Shown here piece by piece: positions 26,540 to 36,369 of a stretch of 64,000 nt of DNA (its first letter is position 1; the number at the start of each line of letters is the position of its first letter). The stretch is taken from contig JAHDYR010000003.1 in assembly GCA_019828565.1 (NCBI GenBank), forward strand, positions 722,104-786,103, given 5' to 3'. The stretch comes from Carpediemonas membranifera (taxonomy: Eukaryota; Fornicata). The position numbers were made by a program, and so were the translations under genes. The notes under the pieces are model-generated. The model was not told the origin of the DNA. It saw nothing but the letters and a program-made list of their open reading frames with translations, and made no database searches.

Positions 26540-28018
26540 ATGAATCTGGGGGCGAAACAGCTAATTTCACCCGCCAAATTGCGTCAGAACAAGCCGATAT
26601 ACCGCAAGTATGTCAGTACTCGCTTGCTCCGCCATTTGGCAATGAAAGTAGACGAGGAGCGCGCCAAGAACATTACTCGCCTTCAGAAGGCAGAAGATGC
26701 GTTCAGGTCCTTCATGCCAAGCTGCAAAATCGTGGTCCAAGGCTCTTACTACGCCCAATACGCCACCGCGGACAGTGATTTAGACCTCGTGCTCTTGGAC
26801 GACACCGAGCTTCCCGTCCTGATGCAGCAGATGCAGGCCCAGCTCGGCCCCACGACTACTGCTAAGGAGATACGCTTTGTGAATGCCCGAACTCCTCTGG
26901 TCACCTTGATTATTGAGGACGTACTCGTGCAGATCTCGGCCGCCCAGCCGCACGCCCTATCCAACACCAAGCGACTCACCCGCATGCTCAGCTCAGCCCC
27001 GCAGGTGGCCTTCCCCACCCTCTGTATTCTTAAGCACGTGCTCGGCTGTATCAGCCTGAACATCCCCTCCTGGGCAGCCAGTCTCACCATGATCCGCATG
27101 TTCGAAGGGGGAACGCTCCCGGACGTATCGGACCCGGTGGAGATGCTCAGCAGCATTCTAGAGCAGCTCATAGCCAAGCCCTCGATCCTCTTTGGTCATG
27201 GTGCGACGCGCCAGTCGACGGGTCAGATACACGACCTCGAGTACGAAGGCGAGACGAAGGTCATTGGGCCGACTATTAAGATCGGAGACCTGCTGGACGT
27301 CCTCGAATTTGTTGATGAAGAATTGCATTCAGCGGCTGAAGCGGTGCCTGCAGAGGACCCACCGACCGCCGTTCTTCAGACAATCGAAGACGTTTTGCTC
27401 ACCACGACTGCATCTACAGCTACTATAGTCGGGCCACACGGCTACGGGCTCGCATTTACGGGTGATACGGTCGAGATCGATTCAGAGATGCCTCAATGCG
27501 CTGACATCCAAGCATGCGTCAGAGAGGTCGTCGCTGGGCTTAAAACTGCGTTCCGAGTCGACCCTGTGGTTGACGGGACGCTGATCATGATTAACGTGTC
27601 TGGGAACATCTTCCAGCTCAACCTTGACCCACTGACCTGTCGGTGGCAGTGGACAAACTGGATTTACCGGACCTTGCAGCTTAATACCGACGAATTTAGG
27701 GCGGCAGTACTCAAGTTCATGTCTGCTTTCGTCGATGTAATCTCGCCAGCCTTCCCAACGGAGGCGGCCGCCCTACTAGCAATGCTCGTTCTCCGCGTCG
27801 ACAACGTCATCGGTGGAATCAGCAACCAGCCAACGTCAGCCAAGCCGAAAGATGACTATTTCGTAGATATGCGGGATGTTTTTGATCGGATGGTTGATCG
27901 GGTCGTCAGCAATGGCGGCCAATCCTTCTGGTATGTCGAGACACCCGACAAGTTGACTCAATACAAGTTGTACCGCTGGCAGCTTAGAGAGGTCATCGGT
28001 CGGATGAAGAGAATGTGA
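26540..28018 (+). CDS. Poly(A) polymerase / Pol-sigma-like nucleotidyltransferase with a second degenerate domain
   Basis: 492 residues. The first domain has the nucleotidyltransferase signature GSYYAQYATADSDLDL at 68-83, with Asp80 and Asp82 as the metal-binding pair. The position for the third carboxylate reads VLVQIS (Gln131) rather than the usual Asp-Ile-Ser, so catalysis is doubtful. Around 296-330 a second similar motif appears (GPHGYGLAFTGDTVEID), followed by a similar helical region, as if the domain had been duplicated and then decayed. Related enzymes add A or U tails to RNA in nucleus or cytosol. The exact branch is unknown. Confidence 0.7.
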   Translation: MNLGAKQLISPAKLRQNKPIYRKYVSTRLLRHLAMKVDEERAKNITRLQKAEDAFRSFMPSCKIVVQGSYYAQYATADSDLDLVLLDDTELPVLMQQMQAQLGPTTTAKEIRFVNARTPLVTLIIEDVLVQISAAQPHALSNTKRLTRMLSSAPQVAFPTLCILKHVLGCISLNIPSWAASLTMIRMFEGGTLPDVSDPVEMLSSILEQLIAKPSILFGHGATRQSTGQIHDLEYEGETKVIGPTIKIGDLLDVLEFVDEELHSAAEAVPAEDPPTAVLQTIEDVLLTTTASTATIVGPHGYGLAFTGDTVEIDSEMPQCADIQACVREVVAGLKTAFRVDPVVDGTLIMINVSGNIFQLNLDPLTCRWQWTNWIYRTLQLNTDEFRAAVLKFMSAFVDVISPAFPTEAAALLAMLVLRVDNVIGGISNQPTSAKPKDDYFVDMRDVFDRMVDRVVSNGGQSFWYVETPDKLTQYKLYRWQLREVIGRMKRM

Positions 28019-28149
28019 CTTGCATATATCGCTAAATATTTGGTTTAAGAGTTTTAAAACGGCTGTTACAGATGCAAACCGGTAGTTCCGGGTTGGACGA
28101 GCAACTCCACTCCTGCCTTACGCTCTGCCCAACCATGCCGTGGATGCAT
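28019..28149. other. Short unique spacer before the duplication
   Basis: About 130 bases between the nucleotidyltransferase stop and the start of copy B. Nothing recognised. Confidence 0.35.
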
Positions 28150-28494
28150 TCGTTCCTGGGTGGGGACGACGTGACCGAGTTTGACTCGTTCCTGCTCGAG
28201 TCGATGCGGTGAGGGCCGGGTGCCAGTCGCCGCGTTATTTGTAAATCTTGCTCAGCTGTCTCCACCGTTCCTGCTAACCGCTGGCAGCCCAAGCATGCCT
28301 GCTTGACTATGCCTCGCCTGTTTGAGCCTGAGGGTCCAGCCGGCCGTCCGACTGGCAGTTTATGAAGCCACCGCCTCCGGTCGACCCTGGCTAGGAGCTG
28401 CCCGGCAGTCGCGTCTCGACACCACCGCCGTTGACTGGAGACGCGGCTAACATGCGCGGTCCTCGCAGAATGCCGACTTTCAACGAAGAACAAG

Positions 28495-29209
28495 ATGTCC
28501 TATGACGATGGCCGCTATCACTACTCGTTTAAGATCGCCCTGCTAGGTCCCAATGGCGTCGGCAAGACCGATGTGCTGACGCACCACCTCCAAACAGAGA
28601 ACAGCAGTTCGTTTATCCCCATACGCTCACGCAGGCGCACCAGCTACCATCCACCACATCGAGTGCGGCATTTCGTACGTTGTGAAGGATGTATCAGCGC
28701 TTGGGAGGCTCTATCGTGTCCAGTACTGGGACGTCCAGTCCGCCGAGCACTACATGACGCAAGTTGCGCGCGTCTGCCGCGGAGCAGCAGGCTATGTCTT
28801 CGTCTTCGACATCACGGACCGCAAGTCCTTTGAGATTACGAAGCGGCTCGCCCAGCTGTTCGAGCACACCGGCCCTGTCGTGAAGAAGGTCCTCATCGGC
28901 AACAAATGCGACCTCGAGAGCCAGCGCGAGGTGTCCAAAGCCGAGGCCGAGGACCTCGTGTCCCAGTACAAGAGCAGCGGCATGGTTCAGTACTTCGAGA
29001 CGAGCGGCGTCAGCGGGCAGGGCGTGTACGAGGCGTTTACCCTGCTGCACACAGAGATCTTCGGCACAATCCCGAAGCACCCGGACCCAGAGCTCCTGCT
29101 GCAGCGTGGAGTGAGGCTGGGGAAGAGATGGTATGGGGCAGGCGGGGAGGAGTTCGAGGCACACAACTTCAAGGTCGATGACACGACGAAGAAGGTGGAT
29201 TGGATGTGA
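28495..29209 (+). CDS. Atypical Rab-like small GTPase, copy 2, two exons
   Basis: The coding sequence is join(28495..28606,28635..29209), predicting the same 228-residue protein as copy 1, including the altered G3 (WDVQSAEHY). Its 5' flank is duplicated from the E2F tail, giving about 345 bases of shared upstream sequence, so the promoter may have come along. The 3' flanks differ soon after the stop, which would let transcripts be told apart. Confidence 0.82.
28607..28634 (+). other. 28-nt spliceosomal intron in GTPase copy 2
   Basis: Same sequence as the intron of copy 1. Confidence 0.82.
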
Positions 29210-29340
29210 GCGGAGGCTGCGGAGCTTTTTGACGAATGCCTTTTGATGGAGATCTCAATTATCTCAACCATAAACGTTTGGCTCAAAATTTTGGCCAAAA
29301 CTGACAAAACTATCGAACGAAATCTGCCAGTGCCGTAGGA

Positions 29341-30633
29341 ATGTCGGATACTGACGAATCGATAAACCTCAGCATCGCAGAGGAAGAAGCTAACGAGATT
29401 GAGCGCTCAGAACTCCACGAAGCAGCCCTTTTCAACGATACTGAGCGCTGCCAATCTCTCATCGACGAAGGCGCGGATGTGAACGCTGTAGACTCCCAAG
29501 GACAAACTCCGCTCATGAACACACTCTCTGGGCCAACATGGAGTTTCCAAGCCGCCGCAGTTCTTGCTACCGCCCCCGACGCGGACCTAACGATCGCCGA
29601 TAAGAACGGCGACACCGCCCTCCACCATGCCTGCGACGACGATGCCTTCACTCTCTTCAAACAGCTTGTCGACGCCTGCCCAGAGGCACTGAACATGTAC
29701 AACGCCGTTGGGGACTCGCCCATCCACATGTGCGCGCGGCAGAATGCACAGAATTGCCTCGCTTTCCTGGTTACTGAGTGCAACGTCGACATTGACATGC
29801 GCACCCTCGGCAGCAAGAACACGCCGCTGCACTTGGCCCTGCTAGTGGGCAACGTTGACCTCGCCGTCGACCTCCTTGCCCGCGGGTCATCCTGGTCTAG
29901 CATGAACCGCACGGGGCAGACGGTGCTGCACTACGCCGTGACATTTGCCACAAACACGGACATCGTTAAGCTGCTCCTGCGGGACTATCAGGCGGACGTG
30001 GATGTGACGGACGCCCAGGGCAAGACTCCGCTCTTCCTGGCCGCTAGAAACGCCCACTGCCCCGCGGAGATGTGCGAGCTGCTCATCAGCTTCGGGTCCG
30101 ACGCCAACAAAACGAACGAGGAGGGCGAGACGCCGCTGCTGTGGGCGAGCGGGCTGGCCGCTATCCGGGTCCTCGTAGACCGGGGTGACTCAAAGCTGAC
30201 CGCCAGGGCACACAACGGCACGAACATCCTGCACGGCATGGCCCACTTTGGTGATGCGGAGGCAGTCGACTTTGTGCTTGCCCGCCTCAGAACGGCCGAC
30301 AGACTCGGGTCCGGCGAAGGCAAGCTCGACCTCAACGGGGAGGCGGGGCCTGACAGGAACACGCCCCTGCACACCGCCGTGATCGGGGCCAACCAGAAGG
30401 TGCACGCGGGCGAGGGCTACGATGGTCACGTGCGCGTCGCCTCGCTCTTGATCGCGGAAGGCGCCGACCCGACCAAGACTAACGCCGCAGGGGAGACCGC
30501 GGTGGAGCTTGCCGCCCGCTTCTGGCTTGGCCGCATGCGCCGTGTTCTCTCGAGCACGGACGGCATGGCTGGGGCGAACGAGGTCATCGACAACCGGAAG
30601 TGGTGGCAGAAACTGCTGCCCTGCCTCATGTGA
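29341..30633 (+). CDS. Ankyrin-repeat protein
   Basis: 430 residues with about nine ankyrin repeats. Typical units are DSQGQTPLMNTLSG, NGDTALHHACDDD, NRTGQTVLHYAV, DAQGKTPLFLAARN, EEGETPLLWASG and DRNTPLHTAVIGA. The N-terminus is acidic, and the last 40 residues end in a Trp/Lys-rich helix (NRKWWQKLLPCLM). No enzymatic or membrane domain is present. It is a protein-binding scaffold with no more specific name. Confidence 0.85.
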   Translation: MSDTDESINLSIAEEEANEIERSELHEAALFNDTERCQSLIDEGADVNAVDSQGQTPLMNTLSGPTWSFQAAAVLATAPDADLTIADKNGDTALHHACDDDAFTLFKQLVDACPEALNMYNAVGDSPIHMCARQNAQNCLAFLVTECNVDIDMRTLGSKNTPLHLALLVGNVDLAVDLLARGSSWSSMNRTGQTVLHYAVTFATNTDIVKLLLRDYQADVDVTDAQGKTPLFLAARNAHCPAEMCELLISFGSDANKTNEEGETPLLWASGLAAIRVLVDRGDSKLTARAHNGTNILHGMAHFGDAEAVDFVLARLRTADRLGSGEGKLDLNGEAGPDRNTPLHTAVIGANQKVHAGEGYDGHVRVASLLIAEGADPTKTNAAGETAVELAARFWLGRMRRVLSSTDGMAGANEVIDNRKWWQKLLPCLM

Positions 30634-30746
30634 GGGGCTGAAGAGCTAGCAGTATCACGCCGCACGGGCCATCTCGGCCAGTAAAGAGTTTTTACGGTTG
30701 CTTGACCCCTTTACTTGAACCATAATTCGAAATTCCAGCAAACTAC

Positions 30747-32507
30747 ATGCAGGATCCTGTCCAATACCTCCTCTCCTGCTCTAATGAAGTGAGGATATGG
30801 GACTTCTCGAACAAAAAGGCCCCTTATGTGCTCTGCAATGCCCCAGAGGCCGCCCACAAGTCAAAACCAGTGAATGGCGTTGTCTGGACGTCCAATAACT
30901 GTGTATGCGTGTCAGCTGGCAGCGATGGCCATGTTGCCTTGACACTGCTTCGTCCCAAGAAGAGCCCCACGATTGTAACAGCCCCTTCGTTGCTCATCCC
31001 CTCGATGCAAATGGAGGAAGCTGCCATCCCGAGGCCTCTCCGCGCCGTCTCCATCACCCAGAACTCACGCTTCCTGGTCTCCGGTGGCGATTCGAACGAG
31101 CTCTACATCTATTCTCTCAAGACCAAGCGTATGCAGGACGTCTTGACCATCCACCAGAGCCCCATCACCGCGGTCGCCAGCTCGCCCTCAGTGGACATGA
31201 CGCGCACTCAGTCAGAGGACCATATTGCCTCGGGAGACGACTCGGGCAAGGTAGCAGTCACCCGCATTGTCTACGACGACGCGACGAAGCAGGTGCTGGA
31301 CCAGACCGTGACGTCTCTGTCGTCCCACCCCAACAAGGTCACCGCACTGTCATTCGGACCCACTCCCACCCAGCCCCAGCTCCTGGCATCAGACGCCCTG
31401 GGCCTCGTCACGTTGTACACCTGCACGAGCGGCGTGTGGCGCGAGACGGGGAGACACGCCCGCCATGACGGGTCCTGTGTTGCGTGCTTCATGGCGAGTA
31501 GTAGTTCAGACATTAGCGGTCACTATATTGCCTCGGCTGGCTCCGACGGTCATGTGTGCGTGTCCACGGTCAGCGATCTTGCAGATATCGGCCACAAGAG
31601 GAAGCCTTTCTTCGACCACTATATTCCTGGAAAGAGATTCACGTCTATCGCTGCCAGAGGGTCAATTTTGGCAGTCGGGACCGACTCTGGCGAGGTCTTC
31701 GCGCTCGACATGACCGCTGGCGGGTCAGACGCGGTCCTCCTGGCGCGTTTCAACGAGAATCCCTCCAGACTTCCCGTCAAGCAGCTTTCGTTCAGCACCA
31801 TGCGTGTCCCTGCTGGCGTGCGTCCGGGCGTCTCGGCCCGAGGCCCACAGCACTTGATGCCGCGGCAGCCGTACCAGTCGGTCTCGCCGATCAAGATCAG
31901 CCCCATTGGCCGCAAGCTGGACTCGGGGCGGTCCTCAGCAGAGCCCAGTGGTCCGCTGAGTCTGAAGACCTCCCCCCAGGACGAGCAGGGCTCCGTCCGT
32001 ATGGCCATCCCCCGGGCCTCCGTTGACACCATCCCCTCGGGCAAGTCGGCTGGGTCTGTTTACGAGAGGTCGCCCATCAGACCCGTGCCGGCGGCCCCGT
32101 CGACCGTGAGCGCCAGACATACCCCAGCGGCGGGGGTCATTGATATCCGCCCGGCCCGGCCGCTGGAGCCCACCAGGCTCGGGTTGGAGTCGGCGGGGGA
32201 TGCGGAGATGGCGGAGTCCGAAAAGACTCCGAGCGAGACGAAGGAGCGCACACCGCTTGAGGGGATGGACGGGGGTTGTCGGCCGCCCCAACTGATGGAG
32301 CTGCTCAAGATGGTGGCCGTGGGGCAGAAGGACATCCAGGAGAAGCTGGAGCTGGTTCTGGGGAAGATTGAGGACATGGAGGACCGGCTCTCCAAGGTTG
32401 AGTCGATCTCTGGTCAGGTCAAGGCCCAGCTGGCCAAGGCGGGCGACACCGGGGCTGAGGTTCGGACCCGGTCGGACCTCGAGCAGGAGCTCTGGAGCTT
32501 GGTCTGA
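30747..32507 (+). CDS. NEDD1-like WD40 protein
   Basis: 586 residues. Six or seven WD40 blades fill about 1-330: EVRIWDFS, VCVSAGSDGHVAL, LVSGGDSNELYIYSLKTKRM, HIASGDDSGKVAV, YIASAGSDGHVCV and ILAVGTDSGEVFALDM. A disordered Pro/Ser-rich middle follows, then a C-terminal helix of about 70 residues (LLKMVAVGQKDIQEKLELVLGKIEDMEDRL). This layout and the blade sequences fit NEDD1, which recruits the gamma-tubulin ring complex to centrosomes or basal bodies through its C-terminal helix. The WD40 call is certain; the NEDD1 name is likely. Confidence 0.75.
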   Translation: MQDPVQYLLSCSNEVRIWDFSNKKAPYVLCNAPEAAHKSKPVNGVVWTSNNCVCVSAGSDGHVALTLLRPKKSPTIVTAPSLLIPSMQMEEAAIPRPLRAVSITQNSRFLVSGGDSNELYIYSLKTKRMQDVLTIHQSPITAVASSPSVDMTRTQSEDHIASGDDSGKVAVTRIVYDDATKQVLDQTVTSLSSHPNKVTALSFGPTPTQPQLLASDALGLVTLYTCTSGVWRETGRHARHDGSCVACFMASSSSDISGHYIASAGSDGHVCVSTVSDLADIGHKRKPFFDHYIPGKRFTSIAARGSILAVGTDSGEVFALDMTAGGSDAVLLARFNENPSRLPVKQLSFSTMRVPAGVRPGVSARGPQHLMPRQPYQSVSPIKISPIGRKLDSGRSSAEPSGPLSLKTSPQDEQGSVRMAIPRASVDTIPSGKSAGSVYERSPIRPVPAAPSTVSARHTPAAGVIDIRPARPLEPTRLGLESAGDAEMAESEKTPSETKERTPLEGMDGGCRPPQLMELLKMVAVGQKDIQEKLELVLGKIEDMEDRLSKVESISGQVKAQLAKAGDTGAEVRTRSDLEQELWSLV

Positions 32508-32823
32508 GAGGTGCGTTGTATCATAAATGAGGTCGCGTGGCGAAGTATCTTCTTGATCGTCTTCACCTATTGAGGGCATGACAGATGTGTGTTGGCCGAC
32601 AACTCGGGAATGTCGGCGTGAGTGCCAGGAATCCGCACGCAACACAGGCTCTCACCTAGCGTTGCTAAAAAAGCAGATCAGAGTGCTGACGGCTTGTACA
32701 GTCGAGTGCAGTTTAGGGAACCGATCTCAGGTTGGCTGCAAAAATCGCTGGAAATGTCTGAGAAAATTGGGACCATTTGTAGAGGAAAAGCGTTGAAACT
32801 GGGCGCAGCGCAGCCTTGTTGCC
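32508..32823. other. Intergenic region after NEDD1-like gene
   Basis: Just over 300 bases. No gene is supported; short open frames lack coding character. Confidence 0.35.
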
Positions 32824-33087
32824 TGTCATGATCGGCGGCTATGGCGGCAACCTCAATGTCGAGCGCGTAACAGACGAGCACAGACGCGAAAGAAGACAGC
32901 AGCGTTCGACACAGACGATGGACGACGCATCTTTTCGTGCAGACCGACGACTGAAAGCACGAAAGCCCGATGGTACAGACGAGGGCTGAAGTGGGTGAGT
33001 GGAGGTAGTGTGCTGCGCAGGATTAGAATTGTTCAGTCTAAAAGCCTAAGTCACCGTTACATGAATCCTCCACATAAACCCTCTAAA
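32824..33087 (-). mobile_element. Internally deleted, MITE-like Fanzor derivative
   Basis: Reverse complement of two parts of the Fanzor element: about 228-451 (left end) joined to about 1206-1246 (inside the nuclease gene). The join falls at a shared GAGC/GCTC, so roughly 755 bases were lost at microhomology. The copy includes the 25-bp repeat (33009-33033) and stops 67 bases before the GPCR start codon. It cannot encode protein. Confidence 0.85.
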
Positions 33088-33154
33088 CCCCCAGTAAACA
33101 TCTCATCACACTGCTGATGGGCAAAACTGCATTTTGCGATCAACGTTAACGACC

Positions 33155-36109
33155 ATGTGCTGGCTTCCAGCATCCGTCCTTCTCTTGTTCCTGATCATCC
33201 AACAAGTTTATGCTGTTGAAACCATTAGAATCATTACGAACAACTACCAAACAGCAGATAACGTTGAATCTCTCGTCGCAGCCTTCAACAATGAGTATGA
33301 AGGCCAGTACTCCGCAACCCTCACCCGCTCAAACAACGGCGCGGAGTATGTTACCGAGCTTAAGTCGATCTTGATGAACAACGAGAATCTCTACGACGTG
33401 ATGTACTTCTCGATGAACAGCATGGTCGACCTCCTCCTAGCTGGCGTAGACAGCGACGATTCCAGAGAGAAGTGGAACTTCAAGGCTATCGACGACTACG
33501 TGGGAAGCTCTACGACCATCAACTGGGAGGACATCAACTTCTTCTCTCGCTACTACGGCACCCGCTTTGCGATGGAGACGTTCTTCGTGCCCTTCGACGG
33601 CGACTACCACTTCTTGCACTACAGATCCGACGTCCTTAGCAAGTACGGCATCTCCCCGCCCGAGACGCTGTCCGACGTCCTCACCGTCTCTCAAACGCTG
33701 CATGCCTCGGCTATGGCCGCTACCGACGGTGATCCCGACTTCCCCATCTGCCTGGTGTGTTCAGGGGACGAGTACAGCGGGCCCTTCATGATCGACTTCA
33801 TCGCCCCCTTTACCCAGTACGAGGGGACAACGCAGGGCGCGTTCTTTGATTCGGGAGACCTCGACAGTCTCCTCAGCTCAGAGGGCGGTAAGGAGGCCAT
33901 TCAGCTGTTCAAGGAGGTCTACCAGTACTCGTGGCCCGCCGTTGTCGGCGACTCAAGCGGCATCGGCGACCTGCTCAACCAGCGAGCGGCCTATCTGAAC
34001 GGTTCGTGCGCCATGATCGTCGACTGGGCAGACATGTTCTTCCTACCCCTCTCGGACGGCACGGCGGCCGTCGCCGCCAACACTGCCCACTCATTGATGC
34101 CCGGGTCCACCCGTGTGTTCAACAGAGCCGCGGGACATGTCGAGACGTGCACCGCTGACCTCTGCCCCTACGCCACCGCGGCATCGAGTGGGGACCTCAT
34201 CAACACGGCCCCCTACGCGGCCAACGGGGGCTGGGGCATGGCGATCCCGGCCATGTCCGACCGTTCTGATGCGGCCTGGGCGTTCATCGAGTTCGCCAAC
34301 ACACCCTCCCGCATCAACCCGTACACGCTCAACGGAAAGGGATGGGAGCCGTTCCGGTCGAGCGTCATTGACGAATCTGCGCTCAGTCTGTGGGAGGCGG
34401 CGGGCTTCACTGAGGCCCAGTTCGACTCGACTGTCTCTGCTCTCTCCGCCTTCATGGCGCACGGCAACGTGGCCCTCGAGCCCCGTATACCCGGGTTGAC
34501 TGAGTATCTGGCGGCGATGGCCACCTACCTCGGGCCATATGTCACGAACGCCACCGATGACGTCGACCAGGCCCTTTCCGACCTGGATACCGCCATCGAG
34601 GCGATCACGGACAGCTACGGCCGCAGCGACCAGTTGAAATACTACCGCATGAACCTTAACATCGACCCACTGACCCTCGAGGAGCTCGACATTCTCTTCA
34701 TCGTCCTGGGCATCATCGTCATGACTCTGGCACTGCTTCTAACCTGCACCATGATGCCCATCACTGTCTTCTTCGGCTTCATCAAGAACGACGGCAACTT
34801 CAGGCTCGCGTCGCCCTCTTTCCTGCTCGTGGTCAACGTCGGCTGTCTCGTCCTGGGTGTCAGCGAGCTCGTCCACGTCGCCACCTTCCGCTACCCCGGC
34901 TTCCTGATCTGCACCGTGCGGCACCTCCTGTTCCTTCTTGGATTCTGTACTATCCTCGGCGCTCTCTTCACCAAGCAGTTCCGCCTGGCCTTTATCCTCA
35001 TCATGACTGGCCGTGCTAAGCGCACCGGCCGCAAGTTCAAGGTCATGACGGACCTGCAGCTTGTCCCCGTCTTCCTCACCTTCATGCCCCTGCCCTTCCT
35101 TATCGTGCTCGCCCGTGTGCTCCTGGACCCGCTTAGAGCCGAGTACGTCACCCTCACTACGTACACGGAGTGCCAGGTGTGCCGCTCGGTGTACAACGAG
35201 AGCTGGTTCGTGGTAGCGATCGTCACGGGCGTCCTCTACCTCCTGCCCAACGCCGTGCTTGTCTTCATCACCAGGAAGCTGCCCATAAGTGAGAACAAGG
35301 TCCTCGCCCTCTCCATTGAGATCATCGCGGTTATCATGGTCGTATACGGCCTCGTCGAGCTCATCACTGACGACCCGCTCATTCCGCCAGCGTACACGCC
35401 CACCATCCTCGCCGCAGGCATCATCCTGCTGCAGCTCGTGACATTCGCCCCCAAGTTGTGGAAGGTCCTGCGCCGCCAGCCTCTGTCCAAGCGTGACTTC
35501 CGCATCCTCGTCGGTGAGGGCATGGACGTCGCCTCAGGATACGTCATGTGCCCTTGCGGCTGCGGGCACGCCTTCACGGTCGCCGGGAACCGCATCCAAA
35601 AGAGCGAGTACGACCATTACACCGACAGCGCGGCCTCGACGTCCTCCCGCGGCCGTGCTCGGTCGATCCGGTCGGTGTTGTCGTCCGCGATGAGGTCTGA
35701 GGACCACCACCCCGCCGCCAAGGCCTGCTACCCCTCCATGGGCATGGACGCGGTGTTCCCTCTGTTTGACGCGGACGGGAACGTCGTAGACCCCGAGACT
35801 GTCGATATGTCGAGCTTCATCACGAAGGACATGGTCGACCGCCTCATGGCCACGCGACACTCAACCGAGGACGGGCTGGAGGAGTATGACATCGAGGTGC
35901 TCGAGGACGGCCACTCCAGCGGTGCCCAGTGCTTCGCCAACGACTCGTCCGGCCATGCATACAGCTCCAGCGACGGCCAGGCAACCCCCGACGGCCGCGT
36001 GACTGGCGTGCTACGGACAGAGACCGCCGAGCAGTCCCTACCCGAGGCGGGGTTCATGGAGGCCCCGGACGACGACAGCGTTGTCACTGTCGGCGACGAC
36101 AACGTGTAA
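33155..36109 (+). CDS. Class C-type GPCR with bacterial-type solute-binding ectodomain
   Basis: 984 residues. A signal peptide (MCWLPASVLLLFLIIQQVYA) is followed by a roughly 470-residue extracellular part that looks like an ABC-transporter substrate-binding protein (ETIRIITNNYQT ... VESLVAAFNNEYEG ... DVMYFSMNSM ... WGMAIPAMSDRSDAAWAFIEFA). Seven membrane spans lie at about 510-775. The segment around the first two (IKNDGNFRLASPSFLLVVNVGCLVLG) is like class C receptors (GABA-B/metabotropic glutamate type). A 200-residue Ser/Asp-rich cytosolic tail follows. Dictyostelium Grl receptors have a comparable plan. The ligand is unknown, perhaps a sugar or peptide. The frame is open further upstream but lacks an earlier ATG. 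Confidence 0.85.
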   Translation: MCWLPASVLLLFLIIQQVYAVETIRIITNNYQTADNVESLVAAFNNEYEGQYSATLTRSNNGAEYVTELKSILMNNENLYDVMYFSMNSMVDLLLAGVDSDDSREKWNFKAIDDYVGSSTTINWEDINFFSRYYGTRFAMETFFVPFDGDYHFLHYRSDVLSKYGISPPETLSDVLTVSQTLHASAMAATDGDPDFPICLVCSGDEYSGPFMIDFIAPFTQYEGTTQGAFFDSGDLDSLLSSEGGKEAIQLFKEVYQYSWPAVVGDSSGIGDLLNQRAAYLNGSCAMIVDWADMFFLPLSDGTAAVAANTAHSLMPGSTRVFNRAAGHVETCTADLCPYATAASSGDLINTAPYAANGGWGMAIPAMSDRSDAAWAFIEFANTPSRINPYTLNGKGWEPFRSSVIDESALSLWEAAGFTEAQFDSTVSALSAFMAHGNVALEPRIPGLTEYLAAMATYLGPYVTNATDDVDQALSDLDTAIEAITDSYGRSDQLKYYRMNLNIDPLTLEELDILFIVLGIIVMTLALLLTCTMMPITVFFGFIKNDGNFRLASPSFLLVVNVGCLVLGVSELVHVATFRYPGFLICTVRHLLFLLGFCTILGALFTKQFRLAFILIMTGRAKRTGRKFKVMTDLQLVPVFLTFMPLPFLIVLARVLLDPLRAEYVTLTTYTECQVCRSVYNESWFVVAIVTGVLYLLPNAVLVFITRKLPISENKVLALSIEIIAVIMVVYGLVELITDDPLIPPAYTPTILAAGIILLQLVTFAPKLWKVLRRQPLSKRDFRILVGEGMDVASGYVMCPCGCGHAFTVAGNRIQKSEYDHYTDSAASTSSRGRARSIRSVLSSAMRSEDHHPAAKACYPSMGMDAVFPLFDADGNVVDPETVDMSSFITKDMVDRLMATRHSTEDGLEEYDIEVLEDGHSSGAQCFANDSSGHAYSSSDGQATPDGRVTGVLRTETAEQSLPEAGFMEAPDDDSVVTVGDDNV

Positions 36110-36369
36110 TGCGCTGGTGATACATACCAGCGCCATATGTAACATTCAATGTAAATACCGTAGACTGGCCGGTCTCTCCCAAGGTCTCCCAAGTGGTTCG
36201 ATGCTGCTTCAACAATATGTGCATGTGCGGGTTGATCCTCACAGGAAGAGGAGCCAGCCGCTGGCAAGGTCACGTCAGGACGTGATGAAGGGCACTCGCT
36301 ATGCATGTTTTGCGACGTGTACATAACATGGCATGTATACGCATAAATCGATTTGACAGTAGTAGAGAC

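Larger units (their letters stand above)
28150..29246 (+). repeat. Segmental duplication, copy B
   Basis: Near-identical to 23711-24807. It carries only about the last 20 codons of E2F, so that part is a non-functional tail, but the full GTPase gene. Confidence 0.97.

Noticed and set aside
28032-28493. Minus-strand frame upstream of GTPase copy 2, also present at 23.8-24.05 kb
   Set aside because: It is duplicated non-coding flank plus antisense E2F tail; no independent support.
33075-33095. Telomere-like CCCTCTAAACCCCC
   Set aside because: A single short stretch at the edge of the Fanzor derivative, not a tandem telomeric run.
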